DNA of 5,694 bases from Hyphomicrobiales bacterium (GCA_025356765.1 JANXRO010000219.1:1-5694), one strand, 5' to 3'; positions 1 through 5,036 are shown, numbered from the stretch's first letter. Made by a program: numbers and translations. The notes: a model not told the origin generated them from the letters alone.

Positions 1-29
1 AACCAACACTCATTAAATCGGAGACTATT

Positions 30-302
30 TTGGCTGAACCTACAAAAACCACTTTCGCTGAAGGCCAATTGAAGGCTTTGGTTGAGCGCATTGAACGCTT
101 GGAAGAAGAGAAAAAAACTATCGCTGCCGATATCAAGGAAGTTTATGCCGAAGCAAAGGGCAATGGTTTTGACATCAAAATTTTGCGAAAGGTAATTTCA
201 CTCCGTAAAAAAGAACCTGAAGAACGCCAAGAAGAAGAAGCCATGATTGATTTATATCTCGCAGCACTTGGAATTGTGGTGAACAGGGAAGAGGCGGCTT
301 GA
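30..302 (+). CDS. gapR: GapR family nucleoid-associated protein (DUF2312)
   Basis: This 90-residue protein matches the DUF2312/GapR family over its whole length. GapR of Caulobacter is a small nucleoid-associated protein that binds overtwisted DNA ahead of replication and transcription and stimulates type II topoisomerases. Visible family marks are a long charged N-terminal helix (about residues 11-42, coiled-coil-like, with LVERIERLEEEK), the core KEVYAEAKGNGFDIKILRKV (37-56), a basic stretch RKKEPEERQEEE and the closing IDLYLAALG. The start is TTG: no ATG or GTG lies upstream in the visible sequence, GGAG at 20-23 sits 6 bases before it, and the N-terminus then has the usual family length. 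The promoter lies outside the window or in the 29 bases shown. Family assignment is by recognition of the core motif; the function is transferred from the family. Confidence 0.93.
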   Translation: MAEPTKTTFAEGQLKALVERIERLEEEKKTIAADIKEVYAEAKGNGFDIKILRKVISLRKKEPEERQEEEAMIDLYLAALGIVVNREEAA

Positions 303-402
303 GACAGGGTGTTTTAGATTCCACAGCGGCTTAAATGCAGCGACTTTAGAAACCTTTAATCCAGTGCAATTGCTCTGTTGTTGCATTCGCCAAAACTTGA
401 TC

Positions 403-434
403 TTTGGGCAATGCTCCGTTAATCCCATTGCAAA
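403..434 (+). repeat. Inverted repeat just upstream of the gatB ribosome binding site
   Basis: GCAATG (408-413) and CATTGC (426-431) are perfect complements separated by 12 bases. The stem extends with TTT (403-405) against AAA (432-434) if two G residues bulge out. The structure ends four bases before the GAGG of gatB. It could be a leader hairpin or an operator. A weak promoter candidate (CTTGATC at 396-402 with TAATCC at 420-425) overlaps it, and if that promoter is real the 5' arm would not be transcribed. The function is not known. Confidence 0.35.
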
Positions 435-449
435 TTTGAGGATCGAGAC

Positions 450-1934
450 ATGTTAGAAGCTGCCAAGCGCGTTGCGGATAAGAAAGATTGGATCAAAGGG
501 GCATTGAGTGATTGGGAAATCATCATTGGGCTTGAGGTTCATGCGCAGGTTTTATCCAAGGCCAAATTGTTTTCTGGCGCTTCAGCTGAATTTGGCGGCG
601 AGCCTAATGACCATGTTTCGTTTGTGGATGCGGCCATGCCCGGCATGTTGCCGGTGATCAACGAATTTTGTGTGGAACAGGCGGTTCGCACGGGCTTGGG
701 CCTAAAGGCCGAGATCAACGAAGTTTCAGTTTTCGACCGCAAGAATTATTTCTACCCAGATTTGCCGCAGGGCTATCAGATATCGCAATTCAAACAGCCC
801 ATCGTGGGCGAGGGCGTTGTGACGATTGATCTGGATGACGGCAAGTCTATCCCCGTGCGGGTTGAACGGCTGCATTTGGAACAAGACGCCGGCAAATCTT
901 TGCACGATCAACACCCCAACATGAGCTATGTGGACCTCAATCGTTCGGGCTGTGCTTTGATGGAAATTGTTTCAAAGCCCGACATGCGTTCGGCTGATGA
1001 AGCCAAAGCCTATGTTACCAAGCTTCGCCAGATTATGCGTTATCTGGGCACATGTGATGGCAATATGGAGCAGGGTTCGATGCGAGCCGACGTTAACGTT
1101 TCTGTACGCAAGCCCGGCGCGCCATTTGGTACGCGCTGTGAAATTAAAAACGTCAATTCCATTCGGTTTATGGGACAAGCCATTGAATATGAGGCGCGCC
1201 GCCAGATTGGTATTTTGGAAGATGGCGGAAAAATTGATCAAGAAACCAGGCTTTACGACCCCAAAAAGGGCGAGACGCGTTCCATGCGATCAAAAGAAGA
1301 AGCGCATGATTATCGGTATTTTCCAGACCCAGACCTGTTGCCGCTGAAACTTGACATGAAACACGTGGCTGAGATTAAGGCTTCTCTGCCGGAACTGCCA
1401 GACGAGAAAAAAGCGCGTTTTGTTTCGGCCTATGGGCTTTCTGCCTATGATGCATCGGTTTTGGTGGCTGAACAAAAATCTGCTGACTTTTTTGAGGCTG
1501 TTGCAAAGGGCCGCGATGGCAAATTATCTGCCAATTGGGTGATCAACGAGTTCTTCGGTCGGTTGAACAAAGAGGGTAAAAGCATTGAAACTACTCCAAT
1601 TTCGGCCGATCAAATTGGTGGCATTGTGGATTTGATTGCGGCTGGAACCATCAACGGCAAGATTGCCAAAGATGTGTTTGAAATTGTTTGGACCGAGGGT
1701 GGCAAGCCTGCCGAAATCGTTGAAAAGCGCGGCCTTGTGCAGGTTACAGATCTGGGCGCCATTGAAAAAGCGGTGGATGAAATTATTGCCGCAAATCCTG
1801 ATAAAGTTGAAGCCGTGAAGGTTAAAGCCTCGATGTTGGGTTGGTTTGTGGGGCAGGTGATGAAGACCACTGGAGGCAAAGCCAACCCCCAAGCCGTTAA
1901 CGAATTACTGCGCCAGAAGCTGGGAATTAACTAG
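450..1934 (+). CDS. gatB: Asp-tRNA(Asn)/Glu-tRNA(Gln) amidotransferase subunit B
   Basis: GatB is the tRNA-binding and kinase subunit of the GatCAB complex. It activates Glu-tRNA(Gln) or Asp-tRNA(Asn) with ATP so that ammonia from GatA can convert them to Gln-tRNA(Gln) or Asn-tRNA(Asn) in the cytoplasm. At 494 residues it has normal family length. The N-terminal cradle domain starts at WEIIIGLEVHAQ (22-33) and includes NYFYPDLPQGYQISQ (99-113), the GatB signature DLNRSGCALMEIVSKPD (162-178), MRADVNVS (211-218), CEIKNVNSIRF (230-240) and DYRYFPDPDLLP (287-298). The C-terminal YqeY-like helical domain (about 345-494) ends with MKTTGGKANPQAVNELL (471-487). The ATG is preceded by GAGG at 438-441, 8 bases upstream. 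No gatA or gatC is visible here, so the other subunits must be encoded elsewhere. The 147-base gap after gapR suggests its own promoter. Confidence 0.98.
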   Translation: MLEAAKRVADKKDWIKGALSDWEIIIGLEVHAQVLSKAKLFSGASAEFGGEPNDHVSFVDAAMPGMLPVINEFCVEQAVRTGLGLKAEINEVSVFDRKNYFYPDLPQGYQISQFKQPIVGEGVVTIDLDDGKSIPVRVERLHLEQDAGKSLHDQHPNMSYVDLNRSGCALMEIVSKPDMRSADEAKAYVTKLRQIMRYLGTCDGNMEQGSMRADVNVSVRKPGAPFGTRCEIKNVNSIRFMGQAIEYEARRQIGILEDGGKIDQETRLYDPKKGETRSMRSKEEAHDYRYFPDPDLLPLKLDMKHVAEIKASLPELPDEKKARFVSAYGLSAYDASVLVAEQKSADFFEAVAKGRDGKLSANWVINEFFGRLNKEGKSIETTPISADQIGGIVDLIAAGTINGKIAKDVFEIVWTEGGKPAEIVEKRGLVQVTDLGAIEKAVDEIIAANPDKVEAVKVKASMLGWFVGQVMKTTGGKANPQAVNELLRQKLGIN

Positions 1935-1958
1935 TTTAAGCAATATCTTAATATCTGG

Positions 1959-1987
1959 TTCACTTTTGCCTTGGGCTTAGCTATAGT
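1959..1987 (+). promoter_or_regulatory. Candidate promoter of the GST/EEP unit
   Basis: TTCACT (1959-1964) and TATAGT (1982-1987) are separated by exactly 17 bases. They match 4 of 6 and 5 of 6 positions of the sigma70-type consensus. The predicted transcript would start near 1994, giving a leader of about 40 bases before the ATG at 2035. An 11-base dyad, CTGAT-T-ATCAG (1995-2005), lies on the predicted start point, a usual place for a repressor operator. This is pattern matching only, and alphaproteobacterial promoters are variable. Confidence 0.35.
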
Positions 1988-2034
1988 CCGTATGCTGATT
2001 ATCAGTACACGTTGTATTATAGGAGTATGCTCTC

Positions 2035-2781
2035 ATGGCAAAGACCGCCGCGCGGGCCAAAGTTAAAACAGTTCCAGCGAAAAAAGCTGTTGCAAAAAAG
2101 CCAGTGAAGAAGGTTGCGGTGAAAGCTGCGCGTGGGCCAACGCCTGCGGAAAAGCAACGTTTCACGCTGTATGGCAATGCCGCTTCTGGCCCCAGTTATA
2201 CGGCGGCTTTGGGCTTGGCGCTGTGTCGGCACCCATTTTCATATATACACATTAACCTGCGCGATGGCGGGCACAAACAGCCGGATTATTTGGTAAAAAA
2301 CCGTTTTGGGCAGGTTCCTGCTTTGCGTGATGGCCAATTGATCTGCGTGCAATCAGCCGCAATTTTGCTGCATCTTTCCGAAACCTTGGATAAGTTTAAT
2401 TCCAAAAATCCGCTTGAACGGCAACGCATTCGCGAGTGGCTGTTCTGGCAATGGGATAAGCTTGCATTGCCGATTTTCAGGTTGCGGGCGCGGGTTCGTG
2501 GCTTTCGCCAATTTGGCGACGAAATTCGCATTATGTATGACACTGAAGCCAAAGCCGCTTTGGCCGTTTTAGAGCAAGAGCTTGGCAAAAACGATTGGGT
2601 TGTAGGAAAAAAGCCAACTGTGGCTGATATCGGCATCTATGGCGTTTTGCGCTATGCGGCGGAAGGCAATGTCGATCTGTCGCATTATCCACATGTGATT
2701 GCGTGGAAGAAGAAGTTTGAAGATTTACCGGGCTTTGCTACACCAGAAGAACTGCTGCCGCTAGAAAGCAGGCTCATCTAA
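2035..2781 (+). CDS. Glutathione S-transferase family protein with lysine/alanine-rich N-terminal tail
   Basis: Residues 43-118 form a GST N-terminal thioredoxin-like domain: FTLYGNAASGPSYTAALGLAL, then FGQVPAL (91-97) with the conserved cis-proline and QSAAILLHLSE (106-116), equivalent to the glutathione-contacting ESxAI region. Residues 128-238 form the all-helical C-terminal domain, with the N-capping motif KPTVADIGIYGVLRY (193-207). Serine 51 or 54 is the likely catalytic-type residue; the substrate is unknown. Residues 1-34 are odd: ten lysines and two arginines mixed with Ala, Val and Pro, like the tails of histone H1-like bacterial proteins and absent from ordinary GSTs. The tail is in frame from an ATG with AGGAG (2021-2025) 9 bases upstream, and no other Met precedes the GST fold. 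The EEP gene starts 14 bases after the stop, so the two are probably cotranscribed. Confidence 0.88.
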   Translation: MAKTAARAKVKTVPAKKAVAKKPVKKVAVKAARGPTPAEKQRFTLYGNAASGPSYTAALGLALCRHPFSYIHINLRDGGHKQPDYLVKNRFGQVPALRDGQLICVQSAAILLHLSETLDKFNSKNPLERQRIREWLFWQWDKLALPIFRLRARVRGFRQFGDEIRIMYDTEAKAALAVLEQELGKNDWVVGKKPTVADIGIYGVLRYAAEGNVDLSHYPHVIAWKKKFEDLPGFATPEELLPLESRLI

Positions 2782-2795
2782 CATAAGGTTCAAGC

Positions 2796-3791
2796 GTGGC
2801 GTTCACATCAGTTTCAAACTCCACCTCGAAAACCTTGCCAGCTGCGCCGGAGCCGCCAAAAAAGCGTAAAAATCGCGAATGGACCGGAGCAAGCATTGCA
2901 TTACTGATTGGTGTTGCAGGCCTATGCTTCGGGCGGCTTGGCTTTCTGTGGATCAGGTTTGATATTTTTTCACAATTTGCGATGCAATTTATATTCTTGG
3001 CTCTGGCTGCGATTTTGGGCATGGCGCTGCCCAGGTTCAAAGGGCTTTTTGCAATTGTTGGTTTTATTATTCTCATCTGCCTTTATGGGCTTTTGCCACA
3101 TTTGTTAAAAGATGGGGCAGAAGGCGCGTTGCAAGATGGGGAAAAGCGTTTGCGCGTTGCGCAGTTTAACGCCCATTCGATAAACCCCAATCACACCGAA
3201 ATTATTGCGATGGTGCGGGCGCTTAATCCTGATGTCATGACGATTGTTGAATTTGTGCCTTCGAGCAAGCCGGTGCTTGATGGATTAAAAACGGACTATC
3301 CGTATCAAGCCACGTGCTGGGAAGTGGCCGCTTGTAGTTTCGCAATCATATCGAAAACGCCGTTGGATAATATCAACGGCAAAGGCACTTGGGAGGGCGC
3401 GCCCTTTCTGCGTGCTTCACTTGGTGCTGAATTTGGCAATTTGAATGTGCTTGCCGTTCACACAACGCGGTTTCCGTTTGCTGTGGCGCAATTTAAGCAA
3501 GTGAATGCCTTGGCGAAATATTTGGAAACAGTGCCGGGAAATCTGCTGGTGATGGGTGATTTTAATGCCACGCCTTTTTCGCGCGTAATACAAAACTTTA
3601 CGCAGAGCTTGGGGCTAACGCGCCAAACGCAGCTGCCCAGTTGGCCCTCGCAATTTGATTTGCCGCAATTGGCTATCGACCATATTTTCACAGGTCCAGG
3701 CATTCGCGCGCTTGGCCAAGAAACGATTGGCGACAATGCGGGATCAGATCATTATCCCGTTGCCATCACGCTGGCGGTTCCTGCAAAATAA
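2796..3791 (+). CDS. Membrane-anchored endonuclease/exonuclease/phosphatase (EEP) family protein
   Basis: The first 30 residues are polar and basic (PPKKRKNR). Three hydrophobic segments follow (about 31-53, 57-79 and 82-103) and then an EEP metallohydrolase domain (about 118-328). Catalytic and metal-binding motifs of the superfamily are all present in order: FNAH with Asn125, VEF with Glu152, AVHTTRF with His222, GDFNATP with Asp255 and Asn257, IDH (294-296) and SDHYP with Asp318 and His319. Three helices with positive charges on the N-terminal side and in the second loop would place the catalytic domain in the periplasm, as proposed for YafD-like proteins. The substrate (nucleic acid, phospholipid or sugar phosphate) cannot be read from the sequence. 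The start is GTG with AAGG (2785-2788) 7 bases upstream. It lies 14 bases after the GST gene and probably shares its transcript. Confidence 0.88.
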   Translation: MAFTSVSNSTSKTLPAAPEPPKKRKNREWTGASIALLIGVAGLCFGRLGFLWIRFDIFSQFAMQFIFLALAAILGMALPRFKGLFAIVGFIILICLYGLLPHLLKDGAEGALQDGEKRLRVAQFNAHSINPNHTEIIAMVRALNPDVMTIVEFVPSSKPVLDGLKTDYPYQATCWEVAACSFAIISKTPLDNINGKGTWEGAPFLRASLGAEFGNLNVLAVHTTRFPFAVAQFKQVNALAKYLETVPGNLLVMGDFNATPFSRVIQNFTQSLGLTRQTQLPSWPSQFDLPQLAIDHIFTGPGIRALGQETIGDNAGSDHYPVAITLAVPAK

Positions 3792-3893
3792 TATTTGCGT
3801 TTGGAAAATCTGGTGAATGAATTGGCTTATGCGCGCAGTTAAGCAATTTCTAATTTTGTTTAACCTGTTGAAATAAAAAGATAAAAAAACATC

Positions 3894-3932
3894 CTTAAAA
3901 TGAACTTAAAACACGATTCAATTTTTCTTAAG
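3894..3932. repeat. Helically phased CTTAA motifs in the AT-rich gap upstream of the Sel1-like gene
   Basis: CTTAAAA occurs at 3894-3900 and 3905-3911, and CTTAAG at 3927-3932. The motif starts are 11 and 22 bases apart, so all lie on the same face of the helix. The surrounding gap (3792-4044) is otherwise AT-rich with A- and T-tracts and no coding potential that I could support. The arrangement could be a binding site for a regulator or a bend. In AT-rich DNA it could also be chance. Confidence 0.25.
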
Positions 3933-3983
3933 CCTGTCGTTTAACGTGGCGTTGAAAACTTGGAGGCAAATTCAACTCATACT

Positions 3984-3998
3984 GCAACACGATGTTGC
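3984..3998. repeat. Perfect 6-base-arm palindrome upstream of the Sel1-like gene
   Basis: GCAACA and TGTTGC flank the three bases CGA. The right arm can also pair with CAAC at 4002-4005 (GTTG-cgga-CAAC), so two alternative small hairpins are possible. The element lies about 50 bases before the start codon, in the likely leader or promoter region of the gene. An operator or leader hairpin is possible. No regulator is identifiable. Confidence 0.35.
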
Positions 3999-4044
3999 GG
4001 ACAACGTCTGAAGCTTAGAAACAAAAAAGCACAGGCAAAACAGG

Positions 4045-4317
4045 ATGGGTATGAACATGACAATGACTGATCAATTTTTGACTGAAATGAATCCGCTTTC
4101 TGCAAAAGCTGAAGATCTTTTGAATTTGGGCTTGCAATATTGCATGGGCCATGGCGTTAAGCAGAGCTTGGTTTCAGCTCACAAGTGGTTTAATATTTCT
4201 GCACTTAAAGGCAACGAAGCTGCAAAGGCTTATCGTTGTGAATTGAGCCAAGAAATGACTGCTGATGAAATTGCCGAAGCACAACGCCAAGCGCGCGCTT
4301 TGTTGACAGTTCACTAA
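4045..4317 (+). CDS. Small single Sel1-repeat protein
   Basis: This 90-residue protein contains one Sel1-type (TPR-like helical hairpin) repeat, about residues 24-60: LLNLGLQYCMGHGVKQSLVSAHKWFNISALKGNEAA, with the usual LG-x-Y-x-x-G-x-G-V-x-x-x-x-x-x-A-x-x-W-F pattern. The tail EMTADEIAEAQRQARALLTVH is characteristic of a short alphaproteobacterial family that I recognise only as Sel1-like. Sel1 repeats mediate protein-protein contacts; no partner is visible. There is no signal peptide or membrane segment. The start is uncertain: in-frame ATGs lie at 4045, 4051, 4057 and 4063, and the weak AGG/AGGA signals at 4033-4035 and 4042-4045 favour 4045 or 4051. It is preceded by a 253-base gap, so it is probably transcribed alone, and it converges on the minus-strand gene that follows. 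Confidence 0.85.
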   Translation: MGMNMTMTDQFLTEMNPLSAKAEDLLNLGLQYCMGHGVKQSLVSAHKWFNISALKGNEAAKAYRCELSQEMTADEIAEAQRQARALLTVH

Positions 4318-4338
4318 TCCAATTTCCACAATGCGACG

Positions 4339-4366
4339 GGGCGGGGCTTACAAAACAGCCCGGCCT
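4339..4366. terminator. GC-rich hairpin between convergent genes, possible terminator
   Basis: GGGCT (4344-4348) pairs with AGCCC (4357-4361) around an 8-base loop. After one G-G mismatch the stem continues for four more pairs (4339-4342 with 4363-4366, one of them G-T). It lies 21 bases after the Sel1-like stop and 25 bases before the 3' end of the minus-strand gene. The following TGTCTTGCTTC is only moderately T-rich and the minus-strand side has no T-tract, so a canonical intrinsic terminator is not proven. Confidence 0.4.
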
Positions 4367-4391
4367 GTCTTGCTTCAGGATGAGTGCGCTA

Positions 4392-4676
4392 TCAATAATC
4401 GAGTGTGGTGCCTGAATCATTATTTTGGCGGTCGAACATCAAACGATTCATTTGGCTGTCGAGTTGCTTTTGGCGCAACTGCTTTTGATAAAGCTCAGTT
4501 TCATAGATATCCGCTTGATTGATGGCGGCCTGTTGTTCAGCGGTGAGGTTTGCGCCGTCAAAATTGTTTGTTGAATAGCCTTGGCCCAACGGAATGAATT
4601 TATCAAAGGCAAAGGCCGCATTTGGGCCGGTTACCGCCAGTATTGCCAGTGCTGTTACCCAAAAAAACTTACGCAT
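4392..4676 (-). CDS. Small exported protein of unknown function
   Basis: The 94-residue product begins with a clear Sec signal peptide, MRKFFWVTALAILAVTGPNAAFA, with likely cleavage after AFA (residue 23). The mature part is about 71 residues. It opens with FDKFIPLGQGYS and then forms a Gln-rich helix (about 40-80, with ADIYETELYQKQLRQKQLDSQMNRLMFDRQ). It ends in a short polar tail. I associate the FIPLGxGY...DIYETExYxKQ pattern with small uncharacterised rhizobial proteins, but I cannot name a function. The frame stays open to an upstream ATG at 4724. I chose 4676 because AAGGGG (complement of 4684-4689) is 7 bases before it and because the signal peptide then starts at the N-terminus. It is divergent from the tRNA gene, and its upstream region is strongly palindromic. 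A periplasmic location is inferred. Confidence 0.82.
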   Translation of the reverse strand: MRKFFWVTALAILAVTGPNAAFAFDKFIPLGQGYSTNNFDGANLTAEQQAAINQADIYETELYQKQLRQKQLDSQMNRLMFDRQNNDSGTTLDY

Positions 4677-4696
4677 ATTCAAACCCCTTTGACCTG

Positions 4697-4746
4697 CCAT
4701 AGTTAGCATGTTTCTGCCAAACATGCCAAGAATTCGTTAACTATGG
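4697..4746. repeat. Large two-part inverted repeat upstream of the small exported protein gene
   Basis: The outer arms CCATAGTTA (4697-4705) and TAACTATGG (4738-4746) are perfect 9-base complements. Directly inside the left arm, GCATGTTT (4706-4713) pairs perfectly with AAACATGC (4719-4726) around a 5-base loop CTGCC. An unpaired 11-base stretch (4727-4737) sits on the right side only. In total 17 pairs are formed in 50 bases without a mismatch. It overlaps the predicted minus-strand promoter, so it could be a double operator. It could also be a folded RNA element or a dispersed palindromic repeat. Only its structure is certain. Confidence 0.7.
4700..4729 (-). promoter_or_regulatory. Candidate promoter of the small exported protein gene
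   Basis: On the minus strand TTGGCA (complement of 4724-4729) is followed 18 bases later by TAACTA (complement of 4700-4705). This resembles a sigma70-type promoter, with transcription predicted to start near 4693 and a leader of about 17 bases containing the AAGGGG ribosome binding site. The promoter elements lie inside the large inverted repeat at 4697-4746. The match is moderate. Confidence 0.3.
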
Positions 4747-4752
4747 AATTGC

Positions 4753-4787
4753 CGGGGCAATTTTGCAGCTCTGCAAATTTTGCCCCG
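4753..4787. repeat. Strong intergenic hairpin between divergent units
   Basis: CGGGGCAA (4753-4760) is perfectly complementary to TTGCCCCG (4780-4787). After a small internal loop, TTTGCA (4762-4767) pairs with TGCAAA (4772-4777) around the tetraloop GCTC. It is followed by overlapping small inverted repeats, GCAAAAGC/GCTTGC (4787-4805, one bulged A) and GCTTG/CAAGC (4800-4815). It lies between two units transcribed away from each other and lacks a T-tract on either side, so it is not an ordinary intrinsic terminator. Its role is unknown. Confidence 0.65.
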
Positions 4788-4801
4788 CAAAAGCTTCTCG
4801 C

Positions 4802-4830
4802 TTGCAACCCCAAGCAAATCAAGCCATAGA
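4802..4830 (+). promoter_or_regulatory. Candidate promoter of tRNA-Ser
   Basis: TTGCAA (4802-4807) and CATAGA (4825-4830) are separated by 17 bases, and the predicted start near 4837 lies six bases before the mature tRNA. The -35 part is preceded by C, as in many alphaproteobacterial promoters. The -10 match is partial. Position relative to the tRNA is the main support. Confidence 0.4.
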
Positions 4831-4842
4831 CACTTTTATTGC

Positions 4843-4934
4843 GGAAACGTGGCCGAGTGGCTGAAGGCAACGGTTTGCTAAATCGTCATACGTTGTAAGA
4901 CGTATCGAGGGTTCGAATCCCTCCGTTTCCGCCA
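4843..4934 (+). tRNA. tRNA-Ser (anticodon GCT)
   Basis: This is a complete class II tRNA of 92 bases including an encoded CCA. The acceptor stem pairs GGAAACG (4843-4849) with CGTTTCC (4924-4930), with discriminator G at 4931 and CCA at 4932-4934. The D stem pairs GCC (4852-4854) with GGC (4866-4868). The anticodon stem (4870-4874 with 4882-4886, one G-T pair) encloses loop TTGCTAA with anticodon GCT at 4877-4879, which reads AGC and AGT serine codons. The long variable arm typical of tRNA-Ser forms six pairs, ATACGT (4888-4893) with ACGTAT (4900-4905). The T arm is GAGGG-TTCGAAT-CCCTC (4907-4923). No T-tract terminator follows, so some readthrough toward the downstream gene is possible. Confidence 0.98.
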
Positions 4935-4947
4935 TATTTCAAACCAG

Positions 4948-4961
4948 TTGATTTACATCAA
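4948..4961. promoter_or_regulatory. FNR/FixK-type box upstream of the cupredoxin gene
   Basis: TTGAT-TTAC-ATCAA is a perfect dyad that matches the TTGAT-N4-ATCAA consensus of CRP/FNR-family oxygen or redox regulators (FNR, Anr, FixK, FnrL). Its centre lies between 4954 and 4955. For a class II activated promoter centred at -41.5, transcription would start near 4996 and the -10 hexamer would be 4984-4989, which reads CATTTT, a plausible -10. Low-oxygen induction of the downstream copper protein is therefore inferred. The regulator gene is not in the window. Confidence 0.75.
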
Positions 4962-4990
4962 TGCACAACCCTGCACATGGGCGCATTTTA

Positions 4991-5027
4991 CTTCAAGCGA
5001 AGTTTAGCTTCGTGTTTTAGCTTGAAG
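4991..5027 (+). repeat. Inverted repeat running into the cupredoxin ribosome binding site
   Basis: CTTCAAGC (4991-4998) and GCTTGAAG (5020-5027) are perfect 8-base complements. Inside them GAAG (4999-5002) can pair with CTTC (5008-5011). The 3' arm covers the first three bases of the AAGGAG Shine-Dalgarno sequence (5025-5030). TTTAGCTT is also directly repeated at 5003-5010 and 5016-5023, which allows alternative pairings. If transcription starts near 4996 as the FNR box predicts, most of the 5' arm would be absent from the RNA. It may then act as DNA or be used only from another start or from tRNA readthrough. Confidence 0.6.
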
Positions 5028-5036
5028 GAGCATGTT

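Noticed and set aside
967..1347. 126-codon open frame within gatB in another frame
   Set aside because: gatB is complete and clearly coding here; the alternative product has no recognisable domain.
2027..2107. Possible overlapping leader peptide from ATG 2027 before and inside the GST gene
   Set aside because: The ribosome binding site is only one base from this ATG, while it is well placed for ATG 2035; the 26-residue product has no support.
1977..2177. Minus-strand open frame with hydrophobic Phe/Ala composition
   Set aside because: It is the antisense reading of the lysine/alanine-rich GST tail and has no separate support.
3962..3966. GGAGG, a perfect ribosome-binding-like sequence in the gap before the Sel1-like gene
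   Set aside because: No start codon followed by an open frame lies at a suitable distance downstream.
4331..4522. Plus-strand open frame overlapping the convergent region
   Set aside because: It overlaps the antisense of the exported protein gene, shows no ribosome binding site and no recognisable motif.
4677..4724. Upstream in-frame ATG for the minus-strand exported protein
   Set aside because: It lies inside the large palindrome and adds 16 residues before an evident signal peptide; ATG 4676 has AAGGGG 7 bases before it.
4753..4787. Hairpin as an intrinsic terminator
   Set aside because: There is no T-tract on either strand and it lies between divergent units, so nothing transcribed toward it is visible.
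4843..4934. tRNA-Ser as an integration site of a genomic island
   Set aside because: tRNA-Ser genes are common attachment sites, but no integrase and no repeat of the tRNA 3' end are visible in the window.
4977..5036. Upstream in-frame ATG giving a 180-residue cupredoxin precursor
   Set aside because: It lacks a good ribosome binding site, would bury the signal peptide 20 residues in, and lies before the transcript start predicted from the FNR box; ATG 5037 has AAGGAG at ideal spacing.
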